Below are positions 33,104-41,852 of a stretch of 64,000 nucleotides of DNA, piece by piece. Source of the stretch: Nonomuraea candida (lineage in GTDB: Bacteria > Actinomycetota > Actinomycetes > Streptosporangiales > Streptosporangiaceae). Position 1 is the stretch's first letter. Every line of letters begins with the position of its first letter. The notes below the pieces were generated by a model. The model was not told the origin of the DNA. It saw only the letters and a program-made list of their open reading frames with translations, and did not search any database. Location: NCBI RefSeq assembly GCF_000725485.1, contig NZ_JOAG01000017.1:62001-126000 (forward strand). The letters are read 5' to 3'. The translations under genes and the position numbers were made by a program.

Positions 33104-33951
33104 AGCTCGTCGGGGTGCGCCTGCCGGGCGTCGACGCCGTGCACGTGGCCAGGCTGGACGGCGACGAGGTCACGGTGCTGGCCGAGGTGACCGCCTTCTG
33201 GGCCGACGCCCGCGCCTGGACCGCCAAGGCGCCAGGCGCCGGCACGGCCGCGCTCGCCGGGTCAGGGCCGGGGGACGTGGTGCCGGTCGGGGCGGTGGAG
33301 CTGGTGCCGCCGGTGCCGCCGTCCGCGCGGGTGATCTGCATAGGGCTCAACTACCGGGCGCACGCCGCCGAGGGCTCGTTCGAGGTGCCCGAGCACCCCA
33401 CCCTGTTCGGCCGGTGGACGGCCTCGCTCAGCGTGGGCGGCGTGCCGGTGCCGGTGCCGGCCGGCGAGCCGGGGCTGGACTGGGAGGGCGAGGTGGCCGC
33501 GTACGTCGCCGAGCCCCTCCGCGACGCCGATCCGGACGCCGCGCTCGCGGCCGTGCTGGGTTACTCCACCTTCAACGACCTGACCGCCCGCCGCGCCCAG
33601 AAGCTCACCAGCCAGTGGACGCTGGGCAAGAACGCCGACCGGAGCGGGCCGATGGGGCCGATCGTCACGGCCGACGAGGTGGGCGACCTGCGCGACGGGC
33701 TGCGCGTACGCACCCGCGTCAACGGAACCGTCGTCCAGGACGGCGACACCCGCGACATGATCTTCAGCGTCGGCGAGGTGCTGTCCCTGATCAGCCGCAC
33801 CCTCACCCTCAACCCCGGCGACGTGATCGCCACCGGCACCCCCGACGGCGTCGGCTACGTCCGCACCCCGCCCTGGCTGCTGACCCCGGGCGACGTGGTG
33901 GAAGTGGAGATCGACCACCTCGGCACCCTCCGCACCCCCGTGGTGGGGTGA
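33100..33951 (+). CDS. Fumarylacetoacetate hydrolase family protein
   Basis: A 283-residue protein, start GTG in a 4 bp GTGA overlap. The FAH fold is marked by CIGLNYRAHAAE, the metal-binding Glu residues in DWEGEVAAYV, the Asp in STFNDLTARRAQ, KNADRSGPMGPIV and IATGTPDGVGY. Family members are hydrolases, hydratases or decarboxylases acting on 2-oxo acids in aromatic breakdown. With a ring-cleavage dioxygenase beside it, a downstream step of the same pathway is probable. The exact reaction is not fixed by sequence. Confidence 0.9.
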   Translation: MKLVGVRLPGVDAVHVARLDGDEVTVLAEVTAFWADARAWTAKAPGAGTAALAGSGPGDVVPVGAVELVPPVPPSARVICIGLNYRAHAAEGSFEVPEHPTLFGRWTASLSVGGVPVPVPAGEPGLDWEGEVAAYVAEPLRDADPDAALAAVLGYSTFNDLTARRAQKLTSQWTLGKNADRSGPMGPIVTADEVGDLRDGLRVRTRVNGTVVQDGDTRDMIFSVGEVLSLISRTLTLNPGDVIATGTPDGVGYVRTPPWLLTPGDVVEVEIDHLGTLRTPVVG

Positions 33952-33954
33952 CGG

Positions 33955-34380
33955 TCAGGTGGTGACGGCGTGGTGGGCGACCACCTCGTCGATGTGGAGG
34001 CGGACGAGGCACTCGCCGGGGGCGGCGTTGCGGGTGCCGAACTCCAGGGCGCGGTCGTCGCCCATGTAGCGGCGGCCGATCTCCGTGGCCCAGGCCAGCA
34101 TCTCCTCCAGGTCGAGCGAGAGGGTGGCGGTGCCCTTGACGAGCACGTACGAGTAGGGCGGCTCCTGGTCGTCCACGCACATCGCGGCCCGGGGGTCGCG
34201 GGCCAGGGCCTTGCCCTTGAGGCTGTGCTCGGCGGTGCTGAACACCACCGCGTCCTCGTCGAGCAGGAACCAGACCGGCGTCACGTGCGGCCTGCCGTCG
34301 GGCAGGGTCACCGCCAGCTTCCCGGTGCGCGTGCCGGCGGTGATGAAGTTACGCCACTGGGAATCACTCATTCGTTCCAT
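33955..34380 (-). CDS. PPOX-class F420-dependent oxidoreductase
   Basis: A 141-residue split-barrel protein. The pattern is TGKLAVTLPDGRPHVTPVWFLLD, then KGKALARDPRAAMCVDDQEPPYSYV, ending LHIDEVVAH, which fits the F420-binding (FDOR-B) branch of the pyridoxamine-phosphate-oxidase superfamily. A start three codons later (MSDSQW) has a GGA element before it and is equally possible. Function is probably reduction of a small molecule with F420H2. It converges on the FAH gene with only 3 bp between stops. Confidence 0.87.
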   Translation of the reverse strand: MERMSDSQWRNFITAGTRTGKLAVTLPDGRPHVTPVWFLLDEDAVVFSTAEHSLKGKALARDPRAAMCVDDQEPPYSYVLVKGTATLSLDLEEMLAWATEIGRRYMGDDRALEFGTRNAAPGECLVRLHIDEVVAHHAVTT

Positions 34381-34518
34381 GTCAACACGCTACGTCACCA
34401 TCCGGAGCGTTCCCCGGGATCGGCGCGGGGCCCGGGAAAAGGGTTCGAAAACTGTCGGTGGCCAGTGATACAAAACGGGTTCGGAGTCGGGCTAGCAGCG
34501 GCCGGGGGGCTGTGTCTC

Positions 34519-36363
34519 ATGAGCACCACCAGTTCGGAGTTCTCGGTCTCCGGCCCGCGTCACAACCGCCGCGGTCCCGTGCGCTGGCTGTGGTCCCATC
34601 TGCGCCGCCATCCGCTGCACCTGTTCGGCTTCCTCGGCGGCTCGCTCGCGATGGTGATCCTCAACGCCATGGTGCCGCAGCTCACCGGCGACGCGTTCGA
34701 CGCCGTGCTGGGCAAGCGGGGCGCGCCGCTCGACGCGCTGGGCCTGATCGCGCTGGCGTTGCTGGCGATCGTGACCGCGCGCGGGCTGTTCGACCTGTGG
34801 GCCCGGCTGTCGAGCGAGGTGCTGGCCAAGCGGCTGGAGCGCGACGCCCGTGACGAGCTCTACGTGAGCCTGCTCGGCAAGAGCCAGACCTTCCACAACC
34901 GCCAGCGCGTCGGCGACCTGATGGCCAGGGCGGCCAACGACATCCGGCAACTGTCGATCATGATCACGCCGGGCGCCGACCTGATCGTCGACTCCGGGCT
35001 GACGGGGCTGGTGCCGCTGTTCTTCATCGCCGCCATCGACCCGCGGCTGCTGCTGGTGCCCGGCGTCTTCGCGGTGGTGTTCGTGATCGCGCTGTGGCAC
35101 TACATGCGCAGGCTCAACCCGGTCGCCACCCGCATGCGCGAGGAGTTCGGCGATCTCAACGCGGGGCTCAACCAGGCCGTGCGGGGCATCGAGGTGATCA
35201 AGGTGACCGCGCAGGAGGCCCAGGAGCGGCGGCGCTTCCGGGCCAACGCGCGGCTCTACCGCGACTCGTTCGTACGCAACGGGCTCGTGCAGGCGCGTTA
35301 CCTGCCGACCCTGCTGTTCGCCGTCGCCATGGCGGGCGCGTTCTGGCACGCGCTCCACCTCCAGGCCGCCGGGGCGATCACCATCGGCGAGCTGGTCGCG
35401 TTCATGGGCCTGATGGGGATGCTCGGCTTCCCCACACAGATGTCGATCTTCACGTTCTCGCTGATGCAGATCGGCGTCGTGTCCGCCCGCCGGATCCTCG
35501 ACATCATCACCTCCGACAGCGAGATCGAGCAGCGCCCCGACGGGCACGCCGCGCCGATCAGCGGCGAGATCGTCTTCGAGGACGTCACGTTCGGCTACGA
35601 GCAGGACGCCGAGCCGGCGCTGCGCGGGGTGACGTTCACGGTGCGGCCGGGGGAGACCGTGGCCATCGTCGGGGAGACCGGGTCGGGCAAGAGCACGCTG
35701 ACCAAGCTGGTGCCGCGCATCTACGACGTCACCTCGGGACGCATCCTGGTCGACGGCGTCGACGTACGCGACTGGGACCTCGACTCGCTGCGCTCGCAGA
35801 TCTCCACCATCGAGCAGGACATCGTGCTCTTCTCGCGCTCGGTGGCCGAGAACATCGCCTTCAGCAAGGGGCAGCGGGCCGATCGCGAGGCCGTGGTCAG
35901 GGCGGCGCGCGACGCGCAGGCCGCCGAGTTCATCGAGGAGCTGGAAGACGGCTACGACACCGTGATCGGCGAGCGCGGCGTCACCCTCTCGGGCGGGCAG
36001 CGGCAGCGGCTGGCCATCGCGCGGGCGCTGCTGACCGACCCGGCCATCCTCGTGCTCGACGACTCCACCAGCGCGATCGACTCGGCGACGGAAGACAAGA
36101 TCCAGCAGGCCATCGGGCGCATCCTCGAAGGGCGCACCACGTTGCTGATCACCCACCGGCTCTCGCAGATCCGCTGGGCCGACAAGGTGCTGCTGTTGCG
36201 CAGGGGCGAGGTGGCCGACTTCGGCACGCACGACGAGCTGATCCGGCGCAGCGCCCTCTACCGGCGGGTCTTCGCCCACTACGACGAGGCCGACGTCCAC
36301 GACGCGGCCGAGGTGCAGGAAGAGGGGCCCGTCCTGGCGGGCGAGCAGGGAGGGGCGCGCTGA
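34519..36363 (+). CDS. Heterodimeric ABC exporter, subunit with degenerate Walker B
   Basis: A 614-residue half-exporter: six membrane helices (about 30-320), then an ATPase domain. Walker A GETGSGKST lies near 386-394 and signature LSGGQRQR near 490. The Walker B segment reads ILVLDDSTSAID, with Asp where the catalytic Glu should be. In heterodimeric exporters such as TM287/288 this marks the non-hydrolysing site. The partner at 36363 has the matching altered signature. The pair would expel lipids, peptides or drugs. The stop shares one base with the next ATG. Confidence 0.95.
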   Translation: MSTTSSEFSVSGPRHNRRGPVRWLWSHLRRHPLHLFGFLGGSLAMVILNAMVPQLTGDAFDAVLGKRGAPLDALGLIALALLAIVTARGLFDLWARLSSEVLAKRLERDARDELYVSLLGKSQTFHNRQRVGDLMARAANDIRQLSIMITPGADLIVDSGLTGLVPLFFIAAIDPRLLLVPGVFAVVFVIALWHYMRRLNPVATRMREEFGDLNAGLNQAVRGIEVIKVTAQEAQERRRFRANARLYRDSFVRNGLVQARYLPTLLFAVAMAGAFWHALHLQAAGAITIGELVAFMGLMGMLGFPTQMSIFTFSLMQIGVVSARRILDIITSDSEIEQRPDGHAAPISGEIVFEDVTFGYEQDAEPALRGVTFTVRPGETVAIVGETGSGKSTLTKLVPRIYDVTSGRILVDGVDVRDWDLDSLRSQISTIEQDIVLFSRSVAENIAFSKGQRADREAVVRAARDAQAAEFIEELEDGYDTVIGERGVTLSGGQRQRLAIARALLTDPAILVLDDSTSAIDSATEDKIQQAIGRILEGRTTLLITHRLSQIRWADKVLLLRRGEVADFGTHDELIRRSALYRRVFAHYDEADVHDAAEVQEEGPVLAGEQGGAR

Positions 36364-38186
36364 TGGGCTTCGTCATGGACGGCCTCGACGCCGAAGACTA
36401 CGACCGCACCTACGACGACCGCGAGCTGCTGCGCCGGATCCTGTCCTACTTCCGGCCCAAGCTGGGGGCGATGCTCCTGGTGGCCGCCATGATCGTGTTG
36501 CTGTCGGCGAGCCAGGCGGCCATCCCCGCGCTGGTCAGCGAGGCCGTCGACGCCATCGACGGCGGCACGATCGGCGAGGTCGGCTGGCTGCTGGCCGCGG
36601 GCATCCTGGCCACCGGGGCGATGTCGTGGGTGTTCAACTACATCCGGCAGAAGAACAGCGCGCGGGTCACCGGAGACGTCGTGCTGCGCCTGCGTGAAGA
36701 CGCCTTCGACGCGGTGCTCCAGCGTGACCTGTCCTTCTACGACGAGACGCCCTCCGGCAAGATCGTCAGCCGGGTCACCTCCGACACCGACGACTTCGCC
36801 ACCGTCTCCACGCTCACGATGGACCTGATCAGCCAGGTGCTGATGGTGGGCTTCGTGACCGTGCTGCTGTTCGTGCGCAGCGTCGAGCTGGCCCTGCTGA
36901 CGCTGCTGGTGGTGCCGATCGTGGTGGGGCTGGCGCTGGTGTTCCGCCGCCTGGCCAGGATCAGCACCCGGCGGGCGCAGCGCTCGCTGAGCCGGGTCAA
37001 CGCCAACCTGCAAGAGACCATGGGCGGCATCGCCGTGGCCAAGAACTTCCGGCAGGAGCGGCAGGTCTACGACGAGTTCCGGCCGATCAACCAGCAGAGC
37101 TACCAGGTGACGCTGCGGCAGGGGTTCGTCTTCTCCACCATCTTCCCCGTGCTGTTCCTCGTGGCCGGGCTGGCGACGGTCGCGCTGGTCCAGCTCGGCG
37201 GCTCCGCGGTCGTCAACGAGCGGATCACCGCCGGCGACTGGTACCTGTTCCTGCAAGGCGTGTCGCTCTTCTGGTTCCCGCTGACGTCGATCGCCGCGTT
37301 CTGGTCGCAGTTCCAGCAGGGGCTGTCGGCGTCCGAGCGGGTCTTCGCGCTGATCGACGCGCCGCCGAGGGTGGTGCAGACGGACACGCGACCGGTCGGG
37401 CGGCTGGCGGGGCGCATCGAGTTCCAGCGCGTCACGTTCGGCTACGACGCGGCGCAGCCCGTGCTGCGCGACTTCGACCTGGTCATCGAGGCGGGCGAGA
37501 GCGTGGCGCTGGTCGGCCACACCGGCGCGGGCAAGTCCACGCTGAGCAAGCTCATCACCCGCTTCTACGAGTTCCAGAAGGGCCGCCTGCTCATCGACGG
37601 GCACGACATCCGCACCCTCGACCTGGGCGGCTACCGCAGCCAGATCGGCGCGGTGCCGCAGGCGCCGTTCCTGTTCAGCGGCACGGTGGCCGACAACATC
37701 CGCTATCCCCGGCCGGAGGCGGGCGAGGAGGAGGTCCGCGCGGCGGCGGCCGCGGTCGGCGGCGGCGACTGGGTCGATGCCCTGCCCAACGGCCTGGAGA
37801 CCGACGTCGGCGAGCACGGCCGGGCCCTGTCCATGGGGCAGCGCCAGCTCGTCGCGCTGGCCCGGCTGCTGATCCAGGACCCGGCGATCGTGGTCCTCGA
37901 CGAGGCCACGGCCAGCGTCGACCCGCTGACCGAGGCGCAGATCCAGGAGGGCCTCGACGTGGTGCTGGCCGGGCGCACCTCGATCGTCATCGCCCACCGC
38001 CTGTCCACGATCGAACACGTCGACCGCATCATCGTGCTCGACCACGGGCGCATCGTGGAGGAGGGCGACCACGCCTCGCTGCTGGCCGCCGGCGGCCGCT
38101 ACTGCGAGGTCTACAACACCTACTTCCGGCACCAGTCGCCCAACTACCGCGCGGGCACCGGGTTCGTGCCGGTCACCACCACCTGA
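36363..38186 (+). CDS. Heterodimeric ABC exporter, subunit with altered signature motif
   Basis: A 607-residue half-exporter with six membrane helices (about 35-330) and an ATPase domain. Walker A GHTGAGKST and Walker B IVVLDEATASVD with the catalytic Glu are intact. The signature is LSMGQRQL in place of LSGGQ. Because each ATP site combines the Walker motifs of one subunit with the signature of the other, LSMGQ here and the Asp in the partner's Walker B fall in the same site, leaving one good site. The start overlaps the partner (TGATG). Confidence 0.95.
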   Translation: MGFVMDGLDAEDYDRTYDDRELLRRILSYFRPKLGAMLLVAAMIVLLSASQAAIPALVSEAVDAIDGGTIGEVGWLLAAGILATGAMSWVFNYIRQKNSARVTGDVVLRLREDAFDAVLQRDLSFYDETPSGKIVSRVTSDTDDFATVSTLTMDLISQVLMVGFVTVLLFVRSVELALLTLLVVPIVVGLALVFRRLARISTRRAQRSLSRVNANLQETMGGIAVAKNFRQERQVYDEFRPINQQSYQVTLRQGFVFSTIFPVLFLVAGLATVALVQLGGSAVVNERITAGDWYLFLQGVSLFWFPLTSIAAFWSQFQQGLSASERVFALIDAPPRVVQTDTRPVGRLAGRIEFQRVTFGYDAAQPVLRDFDLVIEAGESVALVGHTGAGKSTLSKLITRFYEFQKGRLLIDGHDIRTLDLGGYRSQIGAVPQAPFLFSGTVADNIRYPRPEAGEEEVRAAAAAVGGGDWVDALPNGLETDVGEHGRALSMGQRQLVALARLLIQDPAIVVLDEATASVDPLTEAQIQEGLDVVLAGRTSIVIAHRLSTIEHVDRIIVLDHGRIVEEGDHASLLAAGGRYCEVYNTYFRHQSPNYRAGTGFVPVTTT

Positions 38187-38193
38187 GGCGAGA

Positions 38194-38222
38194 GACCCCA
38201 GGTGAAAGTTTCACCTGGGGTC
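38194..38222 (+). terminator. 14 bp perfect hairpin terminator after the ABC exporter
   Basis: GACCCCAGGTGAAA pairs with TTTCACCTGGGGTC around a single central base, so the real loop is a few bases larger. It begins 8 bp after the exporter stop and ends 37 bp before the next gene. Confidence 0.88.
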
Positions 38223-38258
38223 CCTGATTGTCGGCGCTCGCCCCTAGGCTTCCCGCGC

Positions 38259-38792
38259 ATGAGCGCATTACCTGACACCGTGCACGTCACGCACATCGAC
38301 CTCCGCGTCTCCTACTCGCAGGCGTACCTCATCGACGCCACCGACGACGCCGAGGGCTTCGAGGACATCCCCGACGACCACCCGGCCCACCGCGTCGGCA
38401 TCATCCGGGCCGACGGCGGCGACGCCTTCCTCATCACCGGACTGCACACCGGCACGGTCGACTTCACCGTGCTGGTGGCCGACCACGACCCGGGGGCCGA
38501 GCTCGACGAGTACGAAGACGTCGTGGAGATCACCGTCGAGTCCGAGTCGGGGGAGTACGTGCTGCACGAGTGGGGCGGGGAGGCCCACGAGCTGCCCCCG
38601 CTGCCGGCCGGGCCGGGATGGTACCGGCTGCGGTATCACGCGCGGGGCATGGACGAGGCGGCCGATGAGGCGGCGTCGTCCGGCGAGGTGATCGACCACT
38701 ACCTGCTGCAGATCTGGCCGGCGGAGGAGTCGCTGCCGCGGCTGGTCAAGCAGGGCAGCGGGTGCGCCGCGTACTGGCGCCGATCCGCCTGA
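38259..38792 (+). CDS. Acidic protein of unknown function
   Basis: A 177-residue acidic protein with many Asp and Glu (for instance DEYEDVVEITVESESGEY) and beta-strand-like stretches. It lacks a signal peptide and membrane helix. The segments GTVDFTVLVADHDP and GPGWYRLRYHARGMDEA suggest a compact beta-sandwich. I do not recognise the family. The gene follows the ABC exporter terminator and so is likely a separate unit. Confidence 0.75.
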   Translation: MSALPDTVHVTHIDLRVSYSQAYLIDATDDAEGFEDIPDDHPAHRVGIIRADGGDAFLITGLHTGTVDFTVLVADHDPGAELDEYEDVVEITVESESGEYVLHEWGGEAHELPPLPAGPGWYRLRYHARGMDEAADEAASSGEVIDHYLLQIWPAEESLPRLVKQGSGCAAYWRRSA

Positions 38793-38822
38793 GGCGGGGC
38801 GTCGTTGACTTGAGGGGCGGGG

Positions 38823-40277
38823 CTACTTGGCGGGCGCCAGGCGCTCGCCGAGGCCGGGGACGCCGAGTTGCCGCTTCAGCAGGGCCAGCTCGTGGGCGGG
38901 CAGCTCGCGGCGCAGGGTCTCGGCGTTGTCCAGCAGCGGCTGGGCGGTCAGCCGGACCTGTCCCACGGCCTGCCGGAACGCCTCCCAGTCCCACGCCCCC
39001 GTGACGACCGCGCCCTCGGCGATGCGCGCGACGTCCTCGGGGGCGGGTTGCGAGGCGATGCCGAGCCGGGTGGTGAGCCGGTCGCCGACCAGCAGCCCGG
39101 CCAGGAGACTCCGGGCGGAGGCCGGGGCGCGCAGGGGGCGGGGGGCCGCGCCGTGCACCCAGGCGGTGACGATCTCGGCCACCAGGCGGGCCGCGGCGTG
39201 GCTGGGACGGTCGGACAGGCCGAGGTCGCCGAGGTCGAGCTGGTTGGCGGAGATCACCAGCGCCACCCGGTCCTCGGTCCAGCCGCGGGTGAAGTGGCTC
39301 CAGCCCCACGGGTATTCGCCGCCGTGGCCGATGTACGGGTGCGCGCCGCCGAACACGTTGAACACCAGGCCGATCGACATCTCCTGGCTCGGGCCCAGGA
39401 GCGTGCCGCCGCTCGCCTGCGCGGTGATCATCTGCTCGGCGGTGGCCGGTTCGAGGATCGCGCCGGAGCCGAGCCGGCCGCCGTTGAGCATCGCGAGCAC
39501 GAACCGTACGTGGTCGGAGGGCGTGCTCAGCGCGGACCCCGCCGGATAGTCGCCGGGATACAGCGGGGGGAGCGGCAGGGAGAGGCCGGGCAGGGTCGCG
39601 TATCCCGTCGAGCGGCGGGCCAGCAGCTCGACCGGCACGAAGTCGGGATGCTGCGCCCGCGGGAACACGGTCGAACCCATCCCCAGCGGCGCGAACACCT
39701 GCCGGGCCAGCCATTCGGAGAACGTGACGCCGTCGGGGTTGAGCAGCTCCACCAGGTGCCCGACCACGGCGATCCCGACATTGCTGTACTGGTACCGCTC
39801 GCCCACCGGCCCGGCCCAGAACGGCATCACCGTGCCGCCGTACGCGTCGGAGCGGCCCGCGTCGAGCACCCGCCGCAGATGCTCGCCCAGCGGCGGGGGC
39901 GGCACCCGGTCCCAGTTGCCCATGCCGGTGCCCAGCCCGCTGCGATGGGTCAGCAGGTCGCGCAGGGTGATCGGGCGCCGCCCGTGCGGGTTGACGAGGG
40001 GCAGATGCCGCTCGACCGGGTCGTCCAGCCCGATCAGGCCGCGCTCCACGAGCTGCATGGCGGCCACCCCGGTGTAGGGCTTGCAGTCGGAGCCCGTGGG
40101 GCCGACCGTCTCGACGGTCATGGGGCGGCCGGTGGCCAGGTCGGCCAGCCCGTACGCCCGGGCCAGCGCCACCTCCGTGCCCACCCCCACCGCGATCGAC
40201 AACCCCGGGGTGCCGCAGTGCTCCATGATCTCCGGCACGTACGCGTCGAGCGCCGCTGCCAAGCTTTCGATCTCCAT
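38823..40277 (-). CDS. Serine hydrolase, class C beta-lactamase/DD-peptidase family
   Basis: A 484-residue protein. The SxxK motif is SDCK near residue 62, the YxN motif is YSN in YQYSNVGIAV near 165, and the third motif is HGG in IGHGGEYPWGW near 330 instead of KTG, as in many esterases and peptidases of this family. There is no signal peptide, so it is probably cytoplasmic. The last 90 residues are an extra helical region. It is divergent from a Clp-N/HTH protein, with two palindromes in the gap starting 3 bp upstream of its ATG. Confidence 0.9.
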   Translation of the reverse strand: MEIESLAAALDAYVPEIMEHCGTPGLSIAVGVGTEVALARAYGLADLATGRPMTVETVGPTGSDCKPYTGVAAMQLVERGLIGLDDPVERHLPLVNPHGRRPITLRDLLTHRSGLGTGMGNWDRVPPPPLGEHLRRVLDAGRSDAYGGTVMPFWAGPVGERYQYSNVGIAVVGHLVELLNPDGVTFSEWLARQVFAPLGMGSTVFPRAQHPDFVPVELLARRSTGYATLPGLSLPLPPLYPGDYPAGSALSTPSDHVRFVLAMLNGGRLGSGAILEPATAEQMITAQASGGTLLGPSQEMSIGLVFNVFGGAHPYIGHGGEYPWGWSHFTRGWTEDRVALVISANQLDLGDLGLSDRPSHAAARLVAEIVTAWVHGAAPRPLRAPASARSLLAGLLVGDRLTTRLGIASQPAPEDVARIAEGAVVTGAWDWEAFRQAVGQVRLTAQPLLDNAETLRRELPAHELALLKRQLGVPGLGERLAPAK

Positions 40278-40279
40278 GC

Positions 40280-40335
40280 GTCAAGGCTGGCATTGACATC
40301 AGAGAAATGTCAAGGCAAGCGTTGACAGGCATAAT
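40280..40335. promoter_or_regulatory. Two palindromes with 29 bp spacing and a leaderless-type promoter
   Basis: GTCAAGGC-TG-GCATTGAC (40280-40297) and GTCAAGGC-AA-GCGTTGAC (40309-40326) are imperfect 18 bp palindromes 29 bp apart. A CATAAT -10 box at 40330-40335 ends 6 bp before the GTG of the next gene, so transcription could start on the start codon. The Clp-N/HTH protein is a plausible autoregulator of both genes. Confidence 0.65.
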
Positions 40336-40341
40336 GGTACG

Positions 40342-41073
40342 GTGCCCGAGCTACCCGACCTCACCGAGCTGCTGTCGATCGTCGACGAACGCAGCGCGGA
40401 CGCCGACGCCCTGACCCGCCTGACCGTCGCCGAAGGCGTGCTGGCCGACCTGCGGGGCGTCGGTGACAGGCTGCTCGGCTACCTCGTCGAGCTGGCCAGG
40501 GCGGAGGGCTGCTCCTGGTCCGACATCGGCGACCACCTCGGCATCAGCCGCCAGGCCGCCCAGCAGCGCTACGGCCGCCGCTGGTCCAGCCTCACCGTCG
40601 CCGACCTGGCCAAGTCGGGCGCGTTCGAGCGCTACACCGGCCGCGCCAAGGAGGCCCTCGAACGGGCCGAGGCGCACGCCCGCCGCCTGGAACGCCCCGC
40701 CATCGAGGCCGGTCACGTGCTGCTCGGCATCCTCGACGACCCCGACACGCTGGCCGTCCGCGCGATCGCCGCCCAGGGAGCCGACCCGGCCGCCCTCCGC
40801 TCCGACCTGGAGCAGCGCCTGCCCACGGGGCCCGGGGCCCTGACCGCGGTCCCGGTGGGCCCGGAGACCCGGCGCGTCCTGTCGGCCACGCTGCTGGAGA
40901 CGGCCGAGCTCAGGCACAACTACATCGGCACCGAGCACATGCTGCTCGGGTTGCTGCACGACAAGTCGGGCACCGTCGGCAAACTGCTGCGCGAGCACGG
41001 CATCGTCCTCGACCCGACCCGCCAGGCCATCCGCGCGGCCCTGGAGGCGTTCCTGCGCTCCAGAGAGGGCTGA
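40342..41073 (+). CDS. Clp N-terminal repeat protein with helix-turn-helix
   Basis: A 243-residue protein with GTG start. Residues about 45-85 form a helix-turn-helix (GCSWSDIGDHLGISRQAAQQRYG), and residues about 95-240 are two Clp_N repeats (AIEAGHVLLGILDDP and YIGTEHMLLGLLHDKSG), the substrate- or adaptor-binding module of ClpC-type unfoldases. No ATPase domain follows. The arrangement suggests a DNA-binding protein that senses Clp substrates or damaged protein, possibly regulating its own promoter. Similar proteins occur in actinobacteria; function is unproven. Confidence 0.87.
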   Translation: MPELPDLTELLSIVDERSADADALTRLTVAEGVLADLRGVGDRLLGYLVELARAEGCSWSDIGDHLGISRQAAQQRYGRRWSSLTVADLAKSGAFERYTGRAKEALERAEAHARRLERPAIEAGHVLLGILDDPDTLAVRAIAAQGADPAALRSDLEQRLPTGPGALTAVPVGPETRRVLSATLLETAELRHNYIGTEHMLLGLLHDKSGTVGKLLREHGIVLDPTRQAIRAALEAFLRSREG

Positions 41074-41103
41074 TCACCGCCGATTCGCAGGCGTTCATGG
41101 GCG

Positions 41104-41170
41104 TCGGCGGGCGGAGGCGGGCGGAGGCGGGCGGAGGCGGGGGTCGTCAGGGGTCAGGAGTCGTCAGGGG
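41104..41170. repeat. 10 bp tandem GC-rich repeat and a 17 bp duplication at a gene end
   Basis: GGCGGGCGGA occurs three times in a row at about 41107-41138. Just after, GTCGTCAGGGG occurs near 41143 and 41160; the second copy covers the last codons and stop (41154-41156) of the membrane protein gene on the reverse strand. Confidence 0.7.
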
Positions 41171-41762
41171 CGCGGTGGACGATCTGGACCGGGTGGAGGT
41201 CGAAAGCGCGGTCGGTCAGCTCCAGCCCTGCCGAGACGTAGAGCGCCGCCCGCAACCACCGCTCATCCCGCCCCAGCCCTCCACCTCGCAGCCCGGCCCG
41301 TTTCCGCCGGGAACCCTCCTCCTGGCGCGAAGCCTCCTCGCGGTGGGGATTCTCCGTGCGGTGGGGATTCTCCGTGCGGTGGGGAGACTCCTCCCGGCGC
41401 GAACCCTTCTCCTGGCTTGAACTCTCCTCCCGGCCGGAGTTTCCGGTGTCGCCGTCGTGGTCGCGGTCGCCGTCGCGGTTGTCGTCGCCATTGCCTACTG
41501 GGCGGTCATTGGCGTTGTGTGGGCTGTCGGCGTGGGGGCGCGTGGGCAGGATGTGCCAGAACATCCAGCCGTGCAGCAATCCCCCCAGGATCAGCATCGC
41601 GAGAAGGTCCGTCTCGGCCTCACCCCGCTGCTCGACGAACCTGCCGTAGACGAGCATCACGGAGAGTCTGGCGTCACCGCTCACGACAGCGACGACACCG
41701 GCCACGACGACCGCCACCACGAAGGCGGCGACGGCGATCCGGACAAGGCGATAGGGGCGCAA
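41154..41762 (-). CDS. Membrane protein with charged repeat segment
   Basis: A 202-residue protein of unknown function. Two hydrophobic helices lie at about 8-28 and 52-72. The middle (about 75-160) is highly charged and disordered, including PHRTEN repeated and then PHREEA, encoded by an 18 bp tandem repeat at 41341-41394. The end is helical (WLRAALYVSAGLELTDRAFDL). Length of the disordered part may vary between strains. No family recognised. Confidence 0.7.
   Translation of the reverse strand: MRPYRLVRIAVAAFVVAVVVAGVVAVVSGDARLSVMLVYGRFVEQRGEAETDLLAMLILGGLLHGWMFWHILPTRPHADSPHNANDRPVGNGDDNRDGDRDHDGDTGNSGREESSSQEKGSRREESPHRTENPHRTENPHREEASRQEEGSRRKRAGLRGGGLGRDERWLRAALYVSAGLELTDRAFDLHPVQIVHRAPDDS
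41341..41394. repeat. 18 bp in-frame tandem repeat within the membrane protein gene
   Basis: CGGTGGGGATTCTCCGTG occurs at 41341 and 41359, with a third diverged unit at 41377. It encodes the hexapeptide repeat PHRTEN-like. Confidence 0.85.
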
Positions 41763-41852
41763 GAGTGGTTCCCGGGGGGTGAAGGAACGGAGGGCGGAGC
41801 ACGAAAACGCCCCACCTTAACGGGACCGGCACCCAGCGTGGCCGCGACCGGG

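Noticed and set aside
34380..34518. Small gene between the PPOX protein and the ABC exporter
   Set aside because: The in-frame upstream extension of the exporter has no ribosome site or conserved sequence; the ATG at 34519 gives the normal N terminus.
38823..40277. Antibiotic-resistance beta-lactamase
   Set aside because: SxxK and YxN are present but the third motif is HGG, there is no signal peptide, and the C-terminal extension is atypical; an esterase or peptidase is more likely.
40930..41150. Clp ATPase gene fragment after the Clp_N repeats
   Set aside because: The reading frame ends cleanly at 41073 and no AAA motif follows in any frame, so this is a stand-alone Clp_N/HTH protein and not a broken ClpC.
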